From Blasia pusilla (Eukaryota; Marchantiophyta; Marchantiopsida; Blasiales): a DNA stretch of 64,000 nt. A program made the position numbers and the translations under genes. The stretch lies in NCBI GenBank assembly GCA_050084515.1, contig CM114273.1, positions 16,616,001 through 16,680,000 of the forward strand. The letters run 5' to 3'. Positions 34,703-47,259 of this stretch are shown here, piece after piece. Under the pieces are notes generated by a model. That model did no database searches and was not told where the DNA came from. It was given only the letters and a program-made list of their open reading frames with translations. The number at the start of each line of letters is the position of its first letter. Within the stretch, counting starts at the first letter, position 1.

Positions 34703-36855
34703 CTACGGGACCCGTCTCAACAGACTTGCTAGTACATAGCTGAACGTTGAGTCAATTGTGGCCAGGAACACAATCAAAAAAGCGACAACAATAAGCGTGA
34801 GCATAGCCATTCTTGCCTGCAAGGACAATTGGAGCTAGTCAGCTGGGAGCCTTAGCACGTCCAAACAACATTATCAAAATAAGTGAAGAAAACTCTGACT
34901 CAATACCCAGGTGTACTTGTTGTTCAAAACTCAGGAGTGAATTGAACGCTTCCAGCAGGGACGCCTCAAGAAAAGACCAAATAGTTTGCTTTGATACCAG
35001 AGCACTCTAGAATCCAAAAGAACCTGCTGCATTCGCTTCCTAGTGCTGATACTGGAGTTGGGTGTGCTAGCTAAGTACACATTACCTACAACTCAGATGA
35101 AGCAGGCACAGAGTCTAAATCAAACGTGAACAGTGGGATTCATCTTACCGTGCTTTGAAAAGAGGGCCATTCAATGTGCTGTAACTGACCAGGTTGTTCC
35201 CATAAAAAGTGGACAGAATTTCTCACACCACTGTGAAAAGACCAAACCTCATCAGTTAGTATTCATTGAGATACATTGTGGAGCATAACCTTGATAAAAG
35301 TTCTACTTTCACTTCACACTTCCAGCATGCTACTAGTTCCTGTAAAGTGACGCACACTGTGAGTAACCTTGAGTCCAACACAGACTGGAGGGTATTCACC
35401 TGTACATGGATCGCAACATCCACAGCCATAAAGGCACACCTGTAGCTTGTGTTGTCGGAGGTTTCCCTTCACTAGTAGCCCTTGCCATAGGACTTCTTTT
35501 CATCTGTCTGGCAATAGAATGAAGGATATATTCCCAAGTCAACCACTGAAAATCCAAGTAGATCCTAGAACGTATGAACGCTACCTTTCGAAAAGGGATC
35601 AGGGAAGTAAGACCAGGAGTGAAGCTAAAAAACATCACATAGAGATTAAAACGACACTACGTTCACAAACTCGACTATAAGCCTTGACAGGAAAGACACA
35701 AAGCTGATCAAGTCCTGGAACATGTTTTCCTTCCCCTTAATTTCACAAGATTCAGACTTGTGATCGACAGGAATCTGGAAATGTAAATTTAGCATTATCA
35801 TCTACACCCCAAGAGAGGAAGATGATTCCATCGGGGCTCTAGGAAATGCAGGTCTCATGCTACCGGCACTCCGCCCCATGTGACGACCCTACCAGCACCA
35901 CAACACGCCAGTGGGAATTCTGACTCCAGACAACCTCCCAAAATCCAAAGCCCCTAACCGACAGGCCGGAAGGGAGAAACTACGTTTATGAGTTGAGCAC
36001 GCAAATGTAGAACCGGGAGTAACTGGTAATGTCAAACTCTTCATCACTAGAACTAGAATGTTAATGGCCATCAGGAAAAACATGTTTTCAGATATAGAAA
36101 TCCGTCCGCATCAAGTAGACCCACAAGGGGTCACATCATCGGCCAGTCGATACATCCCACGATGCCAGAGATTTACATTCCATCACTACGGGAAAAACAG
36201 AACTTCACTTCACGTTAACCTAACCTTCTATTGTAATACTAAAGAAAGCGCGGAGAGAGATTCCTTCGTGTATACGTGGCCTCAACAAAAGGTAGTCAGA
36301 TATGGCTAAGCCTTCTCTGTCCGCATCAAGTTGATCCACGAAGGATCTCATCACTGGCCAGTAGACAGATGTAATGTGCACAATCACGGTTCCCGTCAAA
36401 TTCAAACGATCATGTATTCCGAGGCAGTACAAACCACCTATGAAGGAGCGCAATTCACCAAAAATTCACAAGGCAGAGCAACATCTCACTCTTCCGGAAA
36501 AACTCAGCTGCCAGCAGATCAAAAATCCTGAAAAGAATCCCCATACAATTTAATTCAAGTCTATACTACACCTTTTCAGAACATTGCACAACACGCAAAC
36601 TACCACGCCTTCTCAGGAACTGCCTTCCCCATTCTCCTACTTCAACAATGTCGAAATCCGAAAGTCGGAAAAACCATTCTCACATAATGCAAGTCCACAC
36701 TATACCTTCCGGGCACCGATCGATATCGATCGCAACGGACTCCGACACGGCCCGACTCCGGCCACAGAAACCCGCGAGCCAAGCCCAACGTCCAACATGG
36801 GAGCTAAGGGTAGTGCCGCAAGCCCCACGCGCAACGACGCAGTCGCCATAGCCAT
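34703..36855 (-). CDS. SECE1: Plastid SecE, preprotein translocase subunit (four exons)
   Basis: Single-span membrane partner of SecY in the thylakoid Sec translocon. I assemble it from minus-strand exons 36855-36706, 35503-35400, 35230-35149 and 34816-34703. All have GT/AG borders and the phases match (0, 2, 0), giving 149 residues. Exon 1 starts MAMATASLRVGLAALPL and is Ala/Ser/Arg-rich with no acidic start, like a plastid transit peptide; RSPMARATSEG in exon 2 may hold the cleavage site. Exon 3 ends with HIEWPSFQST, the SecE signature (E-W-P). Exon 4 gives the membrane span MLTLIVVAFLIVFLATIDS followed by LASLLRR and a stop, as in SecE proteins. Length fits plastid SecE. The exon 2 acceptor is the least certain part. 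It seems intact, and nothing in the context suggests an operon-like partner. Confidence 0.75.
36101..36370. repeat. Duplicated segment in SECE1 intron 1
   Basis: TCCGTCCGCATCAAGTAGAC...CATCGGCCAGT at 36101-36147 recurs as TCTGTCCGCATCAAGTTGAT...CACTGGCCAGT at 36318-36365, about 217 bases apart. The region also includes CACTACGGGAAAAAC at 36184, which resembles CACTA-type ends. Confidence 0.55.
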
Positions 36856-37090
36856 CTCCGAACTCCGCAATGCTTTGCTGCAGAGGCAGAGCGGCTCACT
36901 GGGAACAGTCGAAGTGCTAAAAACGCTTCAGATAGGATTAAACCATTGACGCTCGTCACGGAGAGGACTACTTAGGGTTCAGCCATTCGTTCCAAAGTTC
37001 CGTTTAGGTCACCGGATGGGTTTTCGATTCGAGTAACGTACCGACGGTGGGATCTGCATCTTGTAATACCCGTGCGGCCGTGCCATGCAC
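36856..37090 (-). promoter_or_regulatory. CpG-rich promoter region of SECE1
   Basis: The DNA around and upstream of the SECE1 start (about 36690-37090) is much richer in CpG than its surroundings. It is followed abruptly by AT-rich repeat DNA from 37100. I see no clear TATA box at a fixed distance. The assignment rests on composition and position. Confidence 0.4.
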
Positions 37091-37309
37091 GCATCTTATT
37101 TACTACTTAGCATGTTCGTGTTTTCGCATGAACACGATTTTTTAATAGTTAAAAGTATTTAAATATGATTTATAATTTTTAAATTTTTTAACAATAATCT
37201 TCATTTTTAAATAAAACTCAACTCCCTTAATTAATATATCCACTTTATTATAAAATAAACCTCAAAATAGGACAAAGGAAGGTAATAACATCTCAAAAGA
37301 GGAGTCAAA

Positions 37310-40060
37310 AAATGCATAAAAGAAAATGGCAACAAGCCAACGCAAACACCGGCTCAACGAGCTACACAATTGATAGCCTGAAACAAATCTTACAAGAACA
37401 CGAGTGGTTGGTCAGACGTGAATGGACGACGAGGCGAGCGACCCCCCACCACCTCCGCACGACGTATCAATGCCAAGGCTTGTGCACGTTGTAAGGCCAC
37501 TGAGATGCATTGCCGAAAATAAGTAGTAACTACCGAGAGAGAAGGACTACGGAAGAGGCAAGGTGATGATTCTCGAGGGAGTGGTGAGCACATGTTTTCA
37601 GGAAAGTATCAAAAGACACATGTAAATGACCGAATACTTCCACTGCAAAAGGAATAAATCCATCAGTCGCATGTCTCACAGCATAACTTAACTCCTTAAT
37701 TCTTGCTGCAGCTTCGGCCGCCAAACCTTTGGTATGTGCGGCTCGACACACCAAATCAGAACGTGTTGGATCAGTGACCACCACATCACCTAGTGTCCGA
37801 AATCCACCTCGACACATAACAAGATCAACTCTCCGACGAGAGGTTGCTTGTGTGGTTGAAGGTAGGACATGGAGTTGCTCTTGCCCAACAGTGTATCTTG
37901 CAGTACGAGCCACCGATGCTACCGCCTCTCTAATGACATCATGTGTGGCCGTTCGTTCTCCACCATGTGCACATCGGAAAATATGGATACCCTTGGCATC
38001 AATGGGATCCCCGCATACACAATTCGGCACACCTAAGAGAGAAGGATGGGGAAGTCCAAGACGTAATCGCAAAGCTGTCGAGAATATACTTCGAAGAAGA
38101 CGAAATGGAAGAATAAGAGGATTTGCAGTAAGCCACGCCCCCGCTCCGGTACCCGCACATGAACGTAGACGAGCTCGATTAGCGTCGGAGGATGCCTCAG
38201 AGAGAATGCTCGAAAAGTTGATTTGATGCAGATTCTCGGAGATATGCTCTTGAAGTCGATCAAGCCCTTCCGTAACCGATTGACTGAAAGGGGGTAGAAT
38301 TGCTTGTGTAGCAAGAGGAAGAAGAGCTCGTGCAGATCTCAATTGTTGTTGAAATAACAAGTCCCCCTCCTCTACATGGGCGATATGATCCATCCAGATA
38401 GGTGTATCTCCTTGGAGAAACCTTGAAGCCATAATCGGTGCTACCAACACCCAACTCCCCAAAAAGGCTGTGGGAGCAAATGCGACTGTGGAGGACAGTC
38501 CCACCCCTCCAAAAGAAAAAGGCAAGATAGCTTGTCGTGAAGCAAAGACACCATCCTCTCCCTCAAAGGTATTCGGGCCAAGAAGTTGACCAAAAGTTGC
38601 CAAGATAGAAGCATCAAAAGAGGCCAACCGATGTAAGAACCTTGAAGTGGGAGGACAAGTGTGAAGAAGGTAGGAAGGACGTCGTAGAAAATATTGGGAG
38701 AGAATCCCATAAGCCACTTGGGGATCCCCAAGATGAGGTAACAAATAAAGCCATTCCACGTCTTTCAAAAGGGCCTCATCCAAGAACTTTGAGACATAGT
38801 CGATGAAGCCAATTGGGACCCCAAGAACTCTAACCCCTTCAATGTAGATGGGAAAATCAGTAGTATGTGGGGTGAATGTTGAGGGAAGGCATGGAGGAGA
38901 CCATACTCCACATTTACTAGGTTGGGCTTTAAGGTTCAAGAAAGAGAGTTGCTCCACGAAATGGGTATAAGCAGGAACCACTTCAGAAGGAGGACCTATA
39001 ATGTGAGTGTCATCAGCAATAGAAGGGAAAAGGCAAGATGGAAATGCTTGCGCTGATGCTCGAAGGGCACGAAAATGGGCAATGGCAAAGAGTGAGCCCC
39101 CCATGGGATCATCTTGACGTGTGCCACAAGCCAATTGTAGAATACTATATTCCCCAGAAGTAGCATGATGGGAATAGATAATGGGCGTATCATAGGCATA
39201 GAAGGAGCGAACAAATGGAATGAGGCTTGCGAGTTATCCTCCTGCATAACGTAACTCCTCAAAGATGGCCGCACGAGAAACTGAATTGAATGCGTTAGCC
39301 ACATCGACTTGAATTGCTACCCAATCTGGATGAATATCAAGAGTGGAGCGAATCCCATGCACCACAGCCTCACAACCTCTAGGAGTTGCCACTCCAAATT
39401 GATGAGGAAATAAGTGGGCACTAAAGTGAGGACGAAATTGCAAGCATAGGAATCGACTAACCAAGCGGTATAAAACCTCTCCAATAGCCAAAGGGCGCAT
39501 ATCTGAAGGAGGCTTATCCATAGCCAACAAACGACAAGCCCCTAAGAGCCTAGAGATAGAGAATGGGAGATGACATGCCGCCAGATGTGCACACACCTTA
39601 TATAGAGAGACAAAGCCACTTGCTGAATCTGTCGGGATAAAGCAATCGCGAAGATGCTCAAAAACCATCCCTGATAGCCCGCTTGTTGATAAGCGAGGAG
39701 TATGCAGAAAAGCCCTCGTGAAAACCTCCAAGTCAAGCTCCAAGTCAAGGTCCGTTGTATAGTCTTCCACAAAAGATGGAGCATCGCCACTTGAAGGAGG
39801 ATGAAGAGCTTCTAAGAGAGCCACTGTTTCCGCACTTGGAACCGCCGGAGAAAGAGGACCCAATGCTCAAGCGGCACATGAAAACTCACCAACCCGCCCC
39901 AAAAGTAGACTTCCTCGAAGACGTTGTTGTATTGAAGGCCTCCCATGATTGGCATGTTGAGTGGGATGAGCCGCAGCTAAGGCCTCTGCTCGAAGTACAT
40001 GCCCATTTTGAAGATTCTCCCAATCCCCATACATAAAGCGTTAAATACGTGTGGAGGTTT
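37310..40060 (-). mobile_element. Non-LTR retrotransposon with restriction-like endonuclease tail, near-complete
   Basis: The minus-strand element begins near 40060 and ends near 37310. Its 3' UTR block (TGAAACAAATCTTACAAGAA, about 37380) is shared with the truncated copy at 32860-33400. Its single long frame is interrupted by only one stop. Organisation (RT first, then a zinc-binding motif and a nuclease-like domain at the C-terminus) resembles RLE-type elements such as R2 relatives or Utopia. I cannot settle the clade. Confidence 0.75.
37530..39990 (-). pseudogene. RT and restriction-like endonuclease polyprotein, one nonsense codon
   Basis: Frame 39990-39234 continues in the same frame after a single TAA (39234-39236) into 39134-37530. 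RT parts: LSTSGLSGMVFEHLRD, LFPHQFGVATPRGCE, QVDVANAFNSVSR (motif A), GTRQDDPMGGSLF, IADDTHIIGP (catalytic ADD) and LNLKAQPSKCGVW. The C-terminal part has CVCGDPIDAKGIHIFRC (C-x-C...H-x4-C zinc motif) followed by HDVIREAV and RRVDLVM, a PD-(D/E)XK-like nuclease core, then AVEVFGHLH. It lacks the AP-endonuclease of the other LINE. With one stop only, it is the youngest-looking coding repeat here. Confidence 0.8.
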
Positions 40061-43000
40061 CACGATGACCCGTTGCACCACCCCTTGGAGGGAGGACTAA
40101 AACCCATTGTGGGAAGAGTAATAAGAGATACAAAGCATTTATATGTGTGGGGTCACGCGCTAACTACTCCTCCGGGAAAGTTTGAATCATATTTCCCCTT
40201 CTATTTTTCCCACCATATTAATATTTATAAATTAAATTATTATTTCTTTTAATTAAATTTATTTTTCCATCCAAATTATTTTTTTATGAAATTATGAGAA
40301 TAATTTTATTCTTTAAATTTAAGGAAAAAAATCATTTCAAAGTTTATATTTCTTAAACCTTAAAAGAATAATAATATTCCATTCCGGATCCTCAATTAAA
40401 ATTTAAATGATATCCCAATCCCCTAAATAATTCCATCCTTCAATAAAATTTAAATAAAATCTATTCTTTCTCTATTAAATTTCATTTTCCATCTCGTTAA
40501 ATATAAGTTTAGAAAAAAATCGAATTATCTCATTTTATTATCATTTAAAACCACCCATTATAATCTTAATGGATTCAATTATAAGGTATGAAGTAGCAGA
40601 AAATACTTCTACTCTTCCATTCAAATTTGTTCTAACCTACTCTTCTAATTTGTTTACCCATCTAATTTGTGACTTAAAATTCTAAAATGTTACTCTTTTG
40701 TCTTATTGACTTTCTATTTTGTCTTACTATACTTGTGGGATCGCTCATTATAATCTAGATTAATAATTTGACTTAATGCGTGACTTTCCTATGAGCAGCT
40801 AACAAAATCTATATCTTCCAATTGAGATAGATATTATTCGTGTAAGATCCTTCTGTCACAATTTTCAGAATATACAGATGTTAGTTTGTGGGTGTTAGAG
40901 ATGTTTGAAAAATATATTCAAACAATAATTTCGATGTAAGAAATCATTACCACAAATTTTTTATTTGAAATATCAGAGAAAAACTTTTTAAATATTTCTT
41001 GAAAATATTTTTGGATAAAGAAATTTGAAAATTTCTAACTAAAATAGTAGTAGGAAGTTTTTAGGAGGCCCCTCATGGAAGTATTATTGCTTATGAGGCC
41101 TCTTCTCCATGTTATCTATGGTTTAGAGACCTATCCCCCGCCCACACTCCAGGGAATCCTATTTGAACTTAACAGTCTAGAAGGTAGGAGTTTCTCATGT
41201 GGAAGTCAATGGGCCTCTTAAGCAAGGACAAATCCTAAGAGGCCTCTTGAGAAATATAGCCTCCCAAAAAAAATTGGGTTCCTTCGCAATGATTTCATAT
41301 CCTCTTCATGTTCGCAAAAATTGTATTTTCATCCCCATCCCAATGAGCTCATTACACTAGCACCATGGTTTGAGTGTATGTGATGATTGGATGAAATAGT
41401 TGATCATTTAATTCTTTTTTGGATATATTTTTTAGTTGTCAATTGTAATGCAATGGTGACTAAATTTAAAAACTTTTGAGGGTTTTTCAAGCCATAGGAG
41501 ATATCATTGCAAAGCACAACATTTCTAGTACTCATATGCTCCTCCAACTCACGACCATCCTCATTTTAGACATCCATCAAGGCTCTCATCTAACTTCTAC
41601 AACTCATGTCTCGCTCATGAAACTCCGACTCATTCCCATCCGAGTAGCGTGAGCTCACTGGATCTCTGAAGTTTCACGTTGGTGCATATTTGATTATGAG
41701 GGTTGCACATGGAACATCTCCCAAAATATGCTCTATCTCTCCCCTTAACCAAACCCTTTATCAACTCATGAATGGTTTGGACAAGGCTATATGACAATCC
41801 ATCAAATGACTGTTCCCAACCTTATCTAGATCATATAAGCATCCCCAAGAATAAAATACCATGTAAAATGGACATTGGACCAATCTCAACACACAACAAA
41901 TAAAACTCATCATGCAATCTCATATCTATCTATATATAGATATTAAGGTACTTGTTTATTGACCTACAACACTATAACCAAACTGACGGTCATCCCAAAA
42001 AAAGAGCATACCTCATTTTCACATTACTACTCAATCGATGTGGTATTCAAGGGTTCTAAAAATACTACTGAAAGAGGAAAATTTTACTAATTCCTTGTAA
42101 TTTAGAATTATGGCATGCCTCACAAGCTCATTTGCACTCCGCTATAGCTTAATGCTCACACCCCACAATGGTGAAGGAATATTGACACCATGAGAAGAGT
42201 CACATAACATGGTTTATCTCTCTAAGATACTAAGCTCTATGGCAATGCCCTTTGTATGGACGTTAAGCTCCAAAAATTCTTCGAGCCAATCGTTATCAAT
42301 GTTGTCACAATATCTTTAGATCTCCATAGCATATTATCGTGTAGTAAAATGATCCAACGAGTACATTTTACTCTTAATATTGTTAGGGAAGGTTTTTATA
42401 AGTATTAAGTAATTAGCTTAGGAGAATAAAATTTAATCTTTAAACCTCTTAATGGTGTCTCATTTGTACATGTCCAACCCTATGAAAAAAAGGTAATAAA
42501 TGAGACATGAGAAATATAGAAGTAAAGTAGTGGGTTGGTGCATTGATGAAAATAAAACTTAAGAAGTTTTGGTTAGTGAAAAAGTCAAGACTAGAGTAGT
42601 GGGGAAGATATGAGGTTTTATGAGGAGATAAAAAGTAATCTACTTTTGTCAAAATGAGATTTGCTAAGCCTTGAAAGGAAGCCATGTGGCACAAGATAAG
42701 ATTGGTCTTATTTTATACTCTTGTGGATCTTTTATGAGTATCTAAAAAGGAGGAGCCTTCAAGAGTTCACCATCTTGAAATTCATTTCTCAAGTTTCTGA
42801 TGGTAGTGGGCTCTTGAATAAGAGAGGACTATCCCTCTTGGGAGACAAACTTAGCCATGATCTATTCTTCAGGATATTGAGAGTCTGACATATGTGGAGA
42901 TGACTCTTTGGATAGAATTTTTTTATCTTAGAAGAGTTCCCTATATCATTCTCGAGATAACGGATAGATTTGAACTTGGTTACTCTTCCATGAGAGTGGA

Positions 43001-43409
43001 TTATCCCTCTTGGAAGAACGACTCGGCCTAATGTTTTCTTGAGAAAATAGAGATTAACTAGTGCAGATTGATTTTGGGAAATTTATCTTCCTTGATTTTG
43101 AGGGAATAAGTGTAGCGACCACTCGTGATCTATATTTGCATAGGGAGGAGAGAGGAGGATAGAGAATGTTCGTCAATCATGGACAGGAGTGGAGCGCAAC
43201 TGGTTGTTGACTTAATCAAGTGACTTTGGCTTTTGGTAGCGGAGTGAGAAAGTCCAATGGTGTACAATGGGGAAGAGTTCAAGAGCCCGAGATGAGCTTT
43301 TTTAGACTTTACTATTTGGTTAGAAAATGATCGTATGTCAAATTAATCTATTTTTAGTCATAGATATGATGATGTCGGATATTGGGTAATTAGAGGTTGT
43401 CATTTTTTT
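40061..43409. other. AT-rich intergenic DNA, no gene seen
   Basis: Strongly AT-rich with many homopolymer runs. I found no protein family on either strand. Two loosely similar blocks (GACTATCCCTCTTGGGAG at about 42826 and GATTATCCCTCTTGGAAG at about 42999) suggest an old local duplication. GGCCTC-containing motifs recur near 41065-41270. Confidence 0.4.
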
Positions 43410-43490
43410 TTGGATACATCGACAAGATCTAGCAGAGCGCCTTCAAGGGATAGTGGAGGACGCCTCAAGAGCTCTAGAATAATCTGTTGA
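43410..43490 (+). repeat. Extra partial A repeat before E2
   Basis: TTGGATACATCGACAAGATCTAGC and onwards to GTTGAGGCC resembles the first 80 bases of A1 (AGGATAGATCGGTGAGATCTAG to GCTGAGGCC), which follows immediately. It is either a tandem duplication in A1 or the end of an older copy into whose edge E2 inserted. Confidence 0.65.
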
Positions 43491-43494
43491 GGCC

Positions 43495-43888
43495 TATCAC
43501 GTCTTTTAGGATAGATCGGTGAGATCTAGAAGAGCGCCTTGGTGGGTAGTGGAGAACATGCTCAGTAGGTCGAGGATGACCTGCTGAGGCCCCGGAAACC
43601 TGAGAGAGCAAGTTTCCCCTTCGTTTCGGCTCATTTGGAGCCATAGTGAGAAACTTACTATTTTTGGTAAGTACCATTTTGAATAAATCATCAAATTTTT
43701 TTTTGGTAAGTAGCCCTTGACCTCCTACATCAGGTCAAGAGCCAAGGAGGTGACTTGGGAGCATAGGTTACCATGGAGAGAGCTTGGGAGAGGGAAGGGG
43801 TATACCTCAGAAGTATAACAAAGAGAGAATGAACTTGAAAGCTCATTCTCTCTTTATTGAACCTTTTGGCATGAGGCGGCGGAGCTAT
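43495..43888 (+). repeat. E2 terminal repeat A1
   Basis: It starts TATCACGTCTTTTAGGATAG and matches 50541-50856 (AGATCTAGAAGAGCGCCTT, GACCTCCTACATCAGGTCAA, GGTGACTTGGGAGCATAGG). It also matches the minus-strand A2 of E3 (53008 down to about 52617), which shows where A ends (GCGGNGGANCTAT). As in E1, no B follows. Confidence 0.8.
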
Positions 43889-44582
43889 GGTGTTGCTTGC
43901 CTTGTGTGTGTAACCCAACCTCTCATTAGGAGAGTGGATTTGGTTTGACATTAACAGAGACACATGTGAGAACTATAGTGTTGTGAGAGAGATTGGATCA
44001 TATTTTACAAAGAGAGAATTATTGAGTGAGAGAGCTTCATGGGGGAGCTCGCTAGTCACTCGCTGGTTTTGCAGGTTGGGGATGGTATCCCCCGTTCAGT
44101 GGTTCATGGGAGTGCTCACCGGAGCAAGAGCCGCTTACTTGTGATGTTTCCTTTGCCGATTTTTCGTGTGGAAGAGTGCCGCCCAGAAGCGTTGCCCAAT
44201 TTTTTATAGGGATTGAGTATGGGGGCGGGTTGCCCCATTTTGGTGCTCTTGAGAGCACCATGTAGCTTGTTGAATTGTATTTTCATAGGTTTTACATTTT
44301 GTTGGGAGGAATCAGCGCGGAAGCGCTGCCAAATTTTGTGTAGGAGAAAGAGACATTGGGCTTTACGACAGTCCTCGTCAATTTTTACAAGAATGTTCAA
44401 TTCAAAATATTTTTTAATGTTGTCGTAGATCATAAAGCTGTGCACGTTGTACAACAACCGGTGCACAATTTGAAGTTGCGAGCAAAATGTTATGGTCAAT
44501 CTTGCAAAATTGCCATTGCTTGGTGATTTTTAGGGTTAAATTGTTCAAACCCTAAACCAGCCGCCATGCTGGCGGCGGCCAT

Positions 44583-44685
44583 TGCCGTCATAGTCACCGT
44601 CAACGGTCCACCAGCGACGGTCAATTATCACCGTCGAAGGTCAACCGTCACATCAACGGTCAACCATCACCGTCAATGAGGACCC
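44583..44685. repeat. Short degenerate repeats of CCGTCAACGGTC type
   Basis: ACCGTCAACGGTCCACC, ACGGTCAATTATCACCGTCGAAGG, CATCAACGGTCAACCATCACCGTCAA and similar units recur about five times in 100 bases in the E2 leader. CCGTTGAC/GTCAACGG is itself palindromic, so strong secondary structure is likely in RNA. Confidence 0.7.
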
Positions 44686-44735
44686 CATCGATGGGTCCTA
44701 ATGAGAGTTCCTAGAGAGTTGGTGATGTTGTTGGT

Positions 44736-45560
44736 GTGCAAGCACGGAGGGCGATGGGAGAAGCAAGGGTGACGAATCCTATAGCTGATGCTCAAGAGGG
44801 GCATGTGTCGAGCATGTTGTTGGGGGCGGCCACCGTTGTGTACCCGCGCTCCTTTATTTTCTGCTTCCGATGTTATGACATTGGTAGGTACGCCCGCCGA
44901 GGTTTTTCGGCTGGACGCTATGCTATGTGAGCATGGAGTTGGAGTTCATGCATCACATTTAGAGGTGATTGCAGAGGAGGTGATGGACCTGCCCTTGGAG
45001 CAGATGCTCAGGCCGTCCATGACAGATTCATGGCAGGTTGGGCCTGCTAGGATGGCGGAGATGCTCTCTAGACCCGCGATAGAGCGTGCCATGGCTTCCC
45101 TTGGTATTGTGTTGCCAGATAACCGAGGAGAGGTCTTCCCAATTGGTGAGTCCCAGAGGTAGAGCTTTTAGTCCGCAACGCGTCTTGTTGGATTCAGGAG
45201 TGCAACCCCTGATGTTGGAGAAAGCGTCATTTGGAGGAATGGGCTTGACGAGAGCCGATGTGGAGCGTTGTCCATTCCGGATACATACATCCTTGGGTGG
45301 AGCGAGTACCATACATTATATCACCCGATATAAGGTCGTGGTGAGGATTTTCTGGGGACATCCTACAGATGAGTATGTGGTGTGAGCCAAGGCGATAGTG
45401 ACTGATGTAGAGTCCTACGACGTCTTGGTTGGTGGAGCAGTGTTATACCCAATGGGGTTTTCCCTGGAATATTGGGAGGAGTCTACGTCCTACAGACCAT
45501 GATGGCCATTTGGTGACGGGCGCCTTAGCTCATTACCCATTCGATTCAGAGGTGGAGTGA
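44736..45560 (+). pseudogene. E2 gag-pol junction region and aspartic protease
   Basis: 44788-45162 is a 124-residue frame whose later part (EVIAEEVMDLPLEQ, RPAIERAMA) matches a broken stretch of E1 near 20785-20910. Then follows RVLLDSGVQPLMLE (45180-45215), the protease active-site motif, and VESYDVLVGGAVLYPMGF (about 45410-45465). Stops occur after SQR and YVV. The protease is about the usual retropepsin length. No zinc knuckle precedes it. Confidence 0.65.
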
Positions 45561-45897
45561 TCGAGCGACGGTCAGGAGAGATGGCGACCTTAGTAGCATT
45601 TAGTGCCATTACTTGGCCTAATGATTTGATTGAGGGACATGTCCATATAGAGGATACTCCCGTTCCTGACATTTTTATGGAGAGGAGTGTCATGGTAGAC
45701 GCATCAGTCCGTGGAGGAGAGGTGCCGCTTTGGGGCTCGATTGAGGAGCTTCTATGCTTAGCCACTGAGCATGTGCAAACCGCGTGGAGCGAGACGTTTG
45801 AACCAGAGTGTGAAGGGTCAGAGGAACCCCAAGTAGGCAAGAGTGCTCCTATGACCCCTTTGGACACCACCCCGATTGTGTGGTGCATCCCAGAGAA

Positions 45898-46850
45898 GGG
45901 TATTCGGATGTTGGATCTCTTTGGAGGGATCAACATTGGGTTAGCTGTTGTTTAGCACGTTGGAGTACGCGTGCAGCAGTATTTGTATGTGGAGATTGAT
46001 GATGTTGTGAGGCGCACTTCACTTCACCATGTGGCGATGTTACATCTCCGTTTTCCCGACTTGTTGTCCGCGTCCTCCATTCAGGGTTACTAGAGCTCCC
46101 TACCGAGGGACATTTCATTGTTGGGGGCGCAGGACTTGGAGCGGGTAGGGACCATAAACTTGGTCATTGCTGGTTGGTCGTGTCAGGGCCAATCAAGTGT
46201 TGGATGAGGTAGCGGGTTAGCTGATACATGGTCTAGGTTTTTTTGGGAGATGATACGGATCTTGCAACAGTTACACGAGCATGAGCCTCATTCTCCAACA
46301 TACATTTTGGAGAATGTGCCGATTTTGGGCAATTCGAGGTCCCGCGTGGTGACGAGTGCACATCAGGTGCGCACATAGATTAGCCCAACCGTGTTGTTAG
46401 ATGCGGCGAGTGTGGATTCACGAGCACATTGTCTGTGTCTTTGGTGGACCAACTTGGTACCACATGAGGTGTTACAGAGGGCATATGCGAGAGTGGAGCA
46501 CCCTTCCGATTTGTTGGTGGATTCTATATTGGATCCGAGTCGATGATCACATGCAGTGAGGCTAGATGATTGATTTCCGTTGACTGTGGTCACCAGGATT
46601 GGCAAGCCAGGGGTAGCCTTTCCCACATTGGTGAGTTTTCCCGCTTCCTATGCATTCAAGGAGATCAGACCTAGCTTGGTTTGGGATGACCAAGTATAGA
46701 GGTTGGTGGAGCCGAATGCCAATGAGCAAGAGCAAGCAATGGGATTTCCCATAGGAATGATGGAAGTACCATTCACTATCAGAGGCATCACGACATCATG
46801 TCTTGGGTCAGGCGATAGACTTGAACTGCTTGACATGGATTTTCAGCTTA
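45898..46850 (+). pseudogene. E2 cytosine-C5 DNA methyltransferase domain
   Basis: Motif I is IRMLDLFGGINIG (about 45901-45940) in a frame that is open back to 45557. Motif IV reads WSCQGQSS (about 46176-46198), so the catalytic Cys is kept but the preceding Pro is Ser. Motif VI is ILENVPILG (about 46302-46328). Motif VIII is LCLWWTNLVP (about 46433-46460). Later come NEQEQAMGF (about 46720) and a decayed LGSGDRLELLDMDF (about 46801). Overall alignment with E1 is continuous. Several in-frame stops make the copy inactive. Confidence 0.83.
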
Positions 46851-47259
46851 GGAGTAGGTGAGCAGGGTCGTTTGAGGATGCGACAGATCATAGTTGTTGG
46901 GTTGGTTAGCCCCATGTCTACCGAGGCAGTTGAGGCAATGGCTGGGGGCAAGACCCGAGTAGATCGACACACCTAGGGTGATCGGGAGAGACACCCTTGG
47001 ACTTCTTGTGATGTTTTGCAGATATGCCAAGAGATGATAACCACAACATCGAGTGTAGTTCCAAGTACTGCACGTGGAGATGAGAGTTTTATTTTCTGAG
47101 ACGGGGTTCTACCATAGCAACCATCGACACCCGTGCCGAAGAGTCCTATCGTAGTCACGATGGAGACTTGGGAGCCATGTATGGGCCCTAGGTTGACACG
47201 AAGGAGAGCGGTGCCGGATACACTAGTTCTTTAGGAGTTATAGGAGTTGTTTTGCATTT

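Noticed and set aside
36184-36200. CACTACGGGAAAAAC as a CACTA transposon end in SECE1 intron 1
   Set aside because: Only one short match, with no paired end and no target duplication seen. It is mentioned only within the intron repeat entry.
37729-38226. 165-codon plus-strand frame
   Set aside because: It is antisense to the C-terminal part of the RLE-like retroelement protein.
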